Positions 59,840-64,000 of a DNA stretch of 64,000 bases are shown piece after piece. Made by a program: the position numbers and the translations under genes. How positions within the stretch are numbered: position 1 is the first letter of the stretch; each line of letters starts with the position of its first letter. Location of the stretch: the NCBI RefSeq assembly GCF_016785085.1, contig NZ_JAENHO010000002.1:620001-684000 (forward strand), written 5' to 3'. The notes under the pieces were generated by a model, which worked only from the letters and a program-made list of their open reading frames with translations, was not told the origin of the DNA and searched no databases. The DNA is from Paractinoplanes lichenicola (GTDB lineage: Bacteria > Actinomycetota > Actinomycetes > Mycobacteriales > Micromonosporaceae).

Positions 59840-59933
59840 ATCGATTTGATTGGAGCGGCCTGATCGCTATCATCAGCGACGGCCGCACTCGAAGCAGTTC
59901 AGTGAGGGAGTGCGCGTAAACCGGAGGCGTTCG

Positions 59934-62063
59934 ATGGCAAATCAGCGCTTCGCGGTGATTGTGGGTGTCAACGACGCCTACACCCGCCTGCGCTTCGCCG
60001 AACGAGACGCCGAGGCCGTCCACGAGCTGCTCGAGCTCGAGGGCTTCGACGCGCGGCTGTTCACGGGCCCGCGTGTCACAGCGAGTGACGTCAAGGCTGC
60101 GCTCCGGCAATTCGCGACCCGGGCCGACAAAACAGACCTGCTTGTTGTCTATTTCGCGGGTCAGGCGATCACCCCGATGTGGAGTCGCGGCTCCGAGACC
60201 TATTTGGTCACTCCCGATCTGGACGAATCCGCCCTTTCCGAAAAGCCCGACTCGGGCCTGCGGATGGCGTTTCTCGAACGGGACGTGCTCGAGTTCTTCG
60301 CCGGCGCCGCCGTGCTCGTCGTCGACGCGGCCGGCCCGTCCGGCTTCCTCGGCCCGCGGAGCCACCGGTACGGCGCCCTGGTGTCCTGCGCCGAGGACGC
60401 GGCGGAACGCGAGACCCCGGTCATCGGTCACGGCGTGCTCACCGCGCACGTGCTGGCCACGCTGCGCCGGCAGCAACGCGTCACGTTCGGGGGGCTGGCT
60501 GCGGCCGTACGGGAACAGGGTTTGTCGCCGCTGGTCACGGGCCCGTCGTGGACCGAGGACGTCGTGCTCGTCGGGTCCGCCGGTGATCCCGCGCCGGCCG
60601 TGCTGCCGCTGGCCAACCCGCTCGACGCCGCCACCGGCGAGATCGGGCAGCTGATCCGCAGGCTGTCGCAGCACGCGCGGATGCCCCGGCACGCCGCCCC
60701 CCGCTCGACCGGCACCCGCGCCGACGCCGGGCTGGCCGCCCCCTCGCGGGTCGAATACGTGCGCGCGGCCACCAAGGCCCACTCGACGGCGCTGCTCGAA
60801 TACACCGCGGGCGGATTCCAGCCGATCGACTCGAGCAAGCGGTTCGACCTCGACGCGATCCGCCCGATGCTGCGCTTCCCGCCCGGCGCCGACTGGTTCG
60901 GCCACACCGTCCACGACGATCACCGCACCGTGCTCTGCGTGCCGCTGCGGCACGCCGAGGGCCGGTCCCTGCTGCTGGCCCTGGTCGACCCCGCGCCCGA
61001 GCTGCTGGGCCTCGGTCAGCCCGTGGCCAAGATCCTCGAAACCGTCTGGCGTACGGATTTCGCGGCCGCCCCCGACGAGGCCGAGATCGAGGTGCTGACC
61101 GCCCTGCGCGAGGCGTTCGGCCGGCTGCCCCGCGCGCTGTTCGAGCACTGCTTCGAGCTCTATCGCCGGGTCCTCGAGTCCTACAGCGTGGTGTTCCAGC
61201 CGGTCGTCACGCTGGGCAAGACCGCCCGGCGGATCGAGGTGCACAGCTACGAGGCGCTGGCCCGGCGCTCGGCGGCCGACTCGCGGGCCCCGGTCGCGAT
61301 GCTGCGCCTGGCCGAGGTGTGGGGCGACCGGTTCGTGGTCGAGCGCGACAAGGTGATCCTGCGGATGGCCCTGCACACGTACGCCCGGGCGCACGCCGAG
61401 GGCCCGTGGGCCTCCCCGAAACCGCTGTCGATCAACGTCGCCGTCCGCTCGCTGCTCAGCGACGCGTACGTCGAGGTGTTGCGGACGGCGATCGCCGAGC
61501 TGGGCCTCGACCCGGCCGCGATCACGCTGGAGATCTCGGAGCAGGACCCGATCGAGCCCCGCCGCGGCGAGCAGTGGGCCGAGGCGCCGCACGCGTACTT
61601 CCACAACCGGCTGGCCGCGATCGCCCGCGACGTCGGGGTGGCGTTCGCCGTCGACGACTTCGGCGAGGGCTACGCGTCGCTGTCGCGGATGGCCGAGCTG
61701 CCGCTGACCCAGATCAAGGTGGACCGGGCGATCCTGCACCACCCGCTGGCCGCCAAGGAGCTGTCGCTGGTGATGGACACCGCCCGGCACGCCAGCCACG
61801 CGCCGCGGGTCGTCATCGTCGAGGGCGTCGACGACGAGTCCCCGCTGACCCTGCGCGAGATCTACGAGCAGCGGATCCGGCACGTGCAGGGCTGGATCAC
61901 CCAGCAGCCGGCCCGGCCCACGCTGAGCCCGATCGAGCCCGAAGTGTGCGAGCGCATCGCTGCCCTCGTGCGGGGCGACGACGAGCATCGCGGCACCCTG
62001 ATGACCCGCCCGCGGCCGGCTTCCTCGCCGTCGGGCGAGTTACCTATGCAGCGGGGCGCTTAG
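59934..62063 (+). CDS. Caspase-like (inactive) domain fused to EAL cyclic-di-GMP phosphodiesterase
   Basis: The 709-residue soluble protein starts at ATG 59934 with GGAGG upstream. Residues 1-215 have the caspase/peptidase C14 p20 pattern: [40 protein letters not shown]. The catalytic His of YFAGHG is Q77 and the Cys of DACHSG is A133, so protease activity is not expected. Residues ~285-375 look GAF-like. The C-terminal EAL domain (~400-665) keeps EAL (440-442), N501, E533, D574-D575, K595, E630 and Q652, so phosphodiesterase activity is likely. The inactive domain may sense or bind a partner. It is convergent with msrA, overlapping by 20 nt. Confidence 0.9.
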   Translation: MANQRFAVIVGVNDAYTRLRFAERDAEAVHELLELEGFDARLFTGPRVTASDVKAALRQFATRADKTDLLVVYFAGQAITPMWSRGSETYLVTPDLDESALSEKPDSGLRMAFLERDVLEFFAGAAVLVVDAAGPSGFLGPRSHRYGALVSCAEDAAERETPVIGHGVLTAHVLATLRRQQRVTFGGLAAAVREQGLSPLVTGPSWTEDVVLVGSAGDPAPAVLPLANPLDAATGEIGQLIRRLSQHARMPRHAAPRSTGTRADAGLAAPSRVEYVRAATKAHSTALLEYTAGGFQPIDSSKRFDLDAIRPMLRFPPGADWFGHTVHDDHRTVLCVPLRHAEGRSLLLALVDPAPELLGLGQPVAKILETVWRTDFAAAPDEAEIEVLTALREAFGRLPRALFEHCFELYRRVLESYSVVFQPVVTLGKTARRIEVHSYEALARRSAADSRAPVAMLRLAEVWGDRFVVERDKVILRMALHTYARAHAEGPWASPKPLSINVAVRSLLSDAYVEVLRTAIAELGLDPAAITLEISEQDPIEPRRGEQWAEAPHAYFHNRLAAIARDVGVAFAVDDFGEGYASLSRMAELPLTQIKVDRAILHHPLAAKELSLVMDTARHASHAPRVVIVEGVDDESPLTLREIYEQRIRHVQGWITQQPARPTLSPIEPEVCERIAALVRGDDEHRGTLMTRPRPASSPSGELPMQRGA

Positions 62064-62550
62064 GCAGCTTCCAGTCCGGGCGCGGGAAGTGGCACGTGTA
62101 GCCGTCGGGGATGCGCTCCAGATAATCCTGGTGCTCCGGCTCGGCCTCCCAGAACGGCCCGGCCGCGGTGACCTCGGTGACGACCTTGCCCGGCCACAGC
62201 CCCGACGCCTCGACGTCGGCGATCGTGTCCTCGGCGACCCGCTTCTGCTCGTCGTCGGTGTAGAAGATCGCCGACCGGTAGCTGGTGCCGATGTCGTTGC
62301 CCTGCCGGTTGAGCGTGGTCGGGTCGTGGATCTGGAAGAAGAACTCGAGCAGATCCCGGTACGACGTCAGGGCCGGGTCGTACGTGATCTCGATGGCCTC
62401 GGCGTGGCCGTCGTGGTTGTAGTAGGTCGCGTTCTCGACCCGGCCCCCGGTGTAGCCGACCCTGGTCGTGATCACCCCGGGCCGGCGGCGGATCAGATCC
62501 TGCATCCCCCAGAAGCAGCCCCCGGCCAGAATCGCCTTCTCCTCAGCCAT
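62044..62550 (-). CDS. msrA: Peptide-methionine (S)-S-oxide reductase
   Basis: The 168-residue enzyme has the catalytic Cys in GGCFWGMQD (C12) and the family motifs [19 protein letters not shown] and [11 protein letters not shown] further Cys in [10 protein letters not shown] may resolve the sulfenic acid. It repairs oxidised methionine in proteins. GGGAG lies upstream of ATG 62550. Confidence 0.95.
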   Translation of the reverse strand: MAEEKAILAGGCFWGMQDLIRRRPGVITTRVGYTGGRVENATYYNHDGHAEAIEITYDPALTSYRDLLEFFFQIHDPTTLNRQGNDIGTSYRSAIFYTDDEQKRVAEDTIADVEASGLWPGKVVTEVTAAGPFWEAEPEHQDYLERIPDGYTCHFPRPDWKLPKRPAA

Positions 62551-62607
62551 GCCGATCACTCCCGTCGTAGTTCGCTCCCACCGGACCGTGCAGACGATCC
62601 CGGCGGC

Positions 62608-64000
62608 CTAGCGGTTGTACCTTTCCCGGCGCACGGTCGGGCGCTTGCCGCGGATCGTGCTCTTCTGCAGTGACTGGATCACCCGGTCGGCCTCGCCCTC
62701 GGGCACCTCGACCAGCGCGAAGCGGTCGGTGATCTGGATCGCCCCGACGTCGCGGGCCGGCAGGCCGGACTCGTTGGTGATGGCGCCGACCAGATCCTGC
62801 GGGCGCAGGCCGGCCCGGCGGCCGATGCCGACGAACAGCCGGGTGGTGTCGTCGTTGTTCCCCCGCGGGCGGCGCTCGTTGGGGAAGCGGCCCCCGCCCG
62901 GCTTGGTGCGGTCGCGCTGCTCGCGCTCGCGCGGGGGCATCGCGGCCGGGATCTCGGGCTCGTCGACGTCGCCGCCGTTCGCGTCGTTGAGCAGCTTCAG
63001 GCCGGCCAGCGCCACCTGCTCGATGTCGGCGTCGTCGACGAGCCGCTCGAGGATCGGCCGGAACCGCTCGAGGTCGTCGTCCTCCAGCGTCTCCCGCACG
63101 GTCGTGCGCAGCAGCTCCAGGCGGCGCGCCCGCAGGTCGGTGACGGTGGGCAGCTTCTCCATGGTGATGCGCTGCCCGGTCAGGCGCTCGATCGCCTTGA
63201 TCATCCGCTGCTCGCGCGGCTCGGCCAGGGTGATGGCGGCGCCCTCGCGCCCGGCCCGGCCGACCCGGCCGATGCGGTGCACGTACGCCTCGGGGGCCGA
63301 GGGCACGTTGTAGTTGATGACGTGGGTCAGCAGGTCGACGTCGAGCCCGCGGGCCGCCACGTCGGTGGCCACCAGCAGCTCGGTGCTGCCGCCGCGGAGC
63401 CGGCCCATCACCCGGTCGCGCTGATCCTGGCTCATGCCGCCGTGCAGCGCCTCGGCCCGATAACCCCGGCCGTTGAGGCTCTGGGTGACCTCGTCGACCT
63501 CCTCGCGGGTGCGGCAGAACACGATCGCCGCCTGCGGCGCCTCGACGTCGAGCACGCGGCCGAGCGCGGCCGTCTTGTGGGCGCGGGCGATCAGGAAGGC
63601 GCTCTGGCGCACCTTGGGCAGGGTGTCGGCCGTGGCGGTGTCGCGGCCCATCCGGATGCGCAGCGGGTCGCGCAGGTGGCGGCGGGCGATGGCGTCGATG
63701 CGCGGCGGCATGGTCGCCGAGAAGAGCACGGTCTGCCGGGTGTCGGGCGTCTCGGCCAGGATGGCCTCGATGTCCTCGGCGAAGCCCATGTCGAGCATCT
63801 CGTCGGCCTCGTCGAGCACGACCGCGCCCACCTCGCCGAGCTGCAGGGTGCCCCGCTCGATGTGGTCGAGGACCCGGCCCGGCGTGCCCACCACGATGTC
63901 GACGCCGCGCCGCAGCACCTGCAGCTGACGGGTGATCGGCTGCCCGCCGTAGACGGGGAGGACCTGCACGCCGAGCTCGCGCCCGTAGCGGTGGACCGCC
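62608..64000 (-). CDS. DEAD-box RNA helicase, C-terminal part (5' end outside window)
   Basis: The visible 464 residues run from just before PVYGGQPITRQLQVLRRG to the stop at 62608. Motifs: PGRVLDHI, VLDEADEMLDMGF (DEAD), FSATMP, ATDVAARGLDVD and HRIGRVGRAGREG. The C-terminus has a DbpA-type RNA-binding domain (RLFVGIGRRAGLRPQDLVGA) and a basic tail. This is the CsdA/DeaD-like class acting in ribosome assembly and cold-shock RNA remodelling. Motif Q and Walker A lie beyond the window. Confidence 0.94.
   Translation of the reverse strand, partial: AVHRYGRELGVQVLPVYGGQPITRQLQVLRRGVDIVVGTPGRVLDHIERGTLQLGEVGAVVLDEADEMLDMGFAEDIEAILAETPDTRQTVLFSATMPPRIDAIARRHLRDPLRIRMGRDTATADTLPKVRQSAFLIARAHKTAALGRVLDVEAPQAAIVFCRTREEVDEVTQSLNGRGYRAEALHGGMSQDQRDRVMGRLRGGSTELLVATDVAARGLDVDLLTHVINYNVPSAPEAYVHRIGRVGRAGREGAAITLAEPREQRMIKAIERLTGQRITMEKLPTVTDLRARRLELLRTTVRETLEDDDLERFRPILERLVDDADIEQVALAGLKLLNDANGGDVDEPEIPAAMPPREREQRDRTKPGGGRFPNERRPRGNNDDTTRLFVGIGRRAGLRPQDLVGAITNESGLPARDVGAIQITDRFALVEVPEGEADRVIQSLQKSTIRGKRPTVRRERYNR

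Overview
The DNA is a high-GC (roughly 70% or more) actinobacterial chromosome segment. CGTACG and GTACGG words are very frequent, GTG/TTG starts are common, and there are secreted S8, S1 and M14 enzymes, ECF42/DGPF, XdhC and GntR-TetR genes. This combination fits Micromonosporaceae, with an Actinoplanes-like genome the best guess; that is inference from sequence style, because no 16S gene is present. Coding density is about 90%. I see no insertion sequence, prophage, CRISPR array, rRNA or tRNA.

Layout. 1-4.7 kb: glycan genes (two GT4 glycosyltransferases, a partial glycan-linked protein, a GH13 alpha-glucosidase). 4.5-9.8 kb: small membrane protein, CocE-type hydrolase with divergent TetR regulator, VOC protein, repeat-rich secreted amidase. 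10-16 kb: GGDEF-EAL protein, Nudix hydrolase, FAD monooxygenase with divergent GntR-TetR fusion regulator, quinone-oxidoreductase-like protein. 16-18.2 kb: KDPG aldolase/KDG kinase operon. 18.2-27.3 kb: M14 carboxypeptidase, ECF42 sigma factor with DGPF partner, a peptidase S66 homologue lacking two catalytic residues, isochorismatase-AraC pair, HAD and dienelactone hydrolases. 27.2-28.9 kb: RtcB RNA ligase plus PrfH release factor, an RNA-repair/ribosome-rescue pair. 29-35.6 kb: SDR, MocA-XdhC pair, DHFR-like and methyltransferase genes, repeat-rich spacer, NTF2-like, DUF218 and PilZ proteins. 35.7-37.1 kb: a retron-type reverse transcriptase with tandem hairpins directly upstream. 37-42.6 kb: XRE-cupin regulator, DinB proteins, membrane protein, NarL-type two-component system. 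42.7-48.6 kb: zinc-free L36, subtilase followed by a four-copy palindrome cluster, FMN reductase/wHTH/FAD operon, streptogrisin-like protease. 48.7-55.5 kb: soluble GAF-GAF chemoreceptor, carbonic anhydrase, sensor-domain protein, heptad-like repeat protein, class-A-like serine hydrolase, DedA and MBL proteins. 55.6-59.8 kb: a tight operon of lipid kinase, BrkB-type membrane protein, double PAP2 phosphatase and an EEP phosphohydrolase. 59.9-62.1 kb: a caspase-like domain lacking its catalytic His and Cys, fused to an intact EAL domain. 62-64 kb: MsrA and a DEAD-box helicase running off the window.

Themes. Three cyclic-di-GMP proteins (GGDEF-EAL, PilZ, pseudo-caspase-EAL) occur in one window. 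Two stress/defence-like systems stand out: RtcB-PrfH and the orphan reverse transcriptase. Many genes without a Shine-Dalgarno have a TANNNT-like hexamer ending 7-9 nt before the start codon, which suggests widespread leaderless transcription and helped choose several starts. The strongest candidates for undescribed biology are the pseudo-caspase-EAL fusion (59934-62063) and the reverse transcriptase locus (35714-37090).
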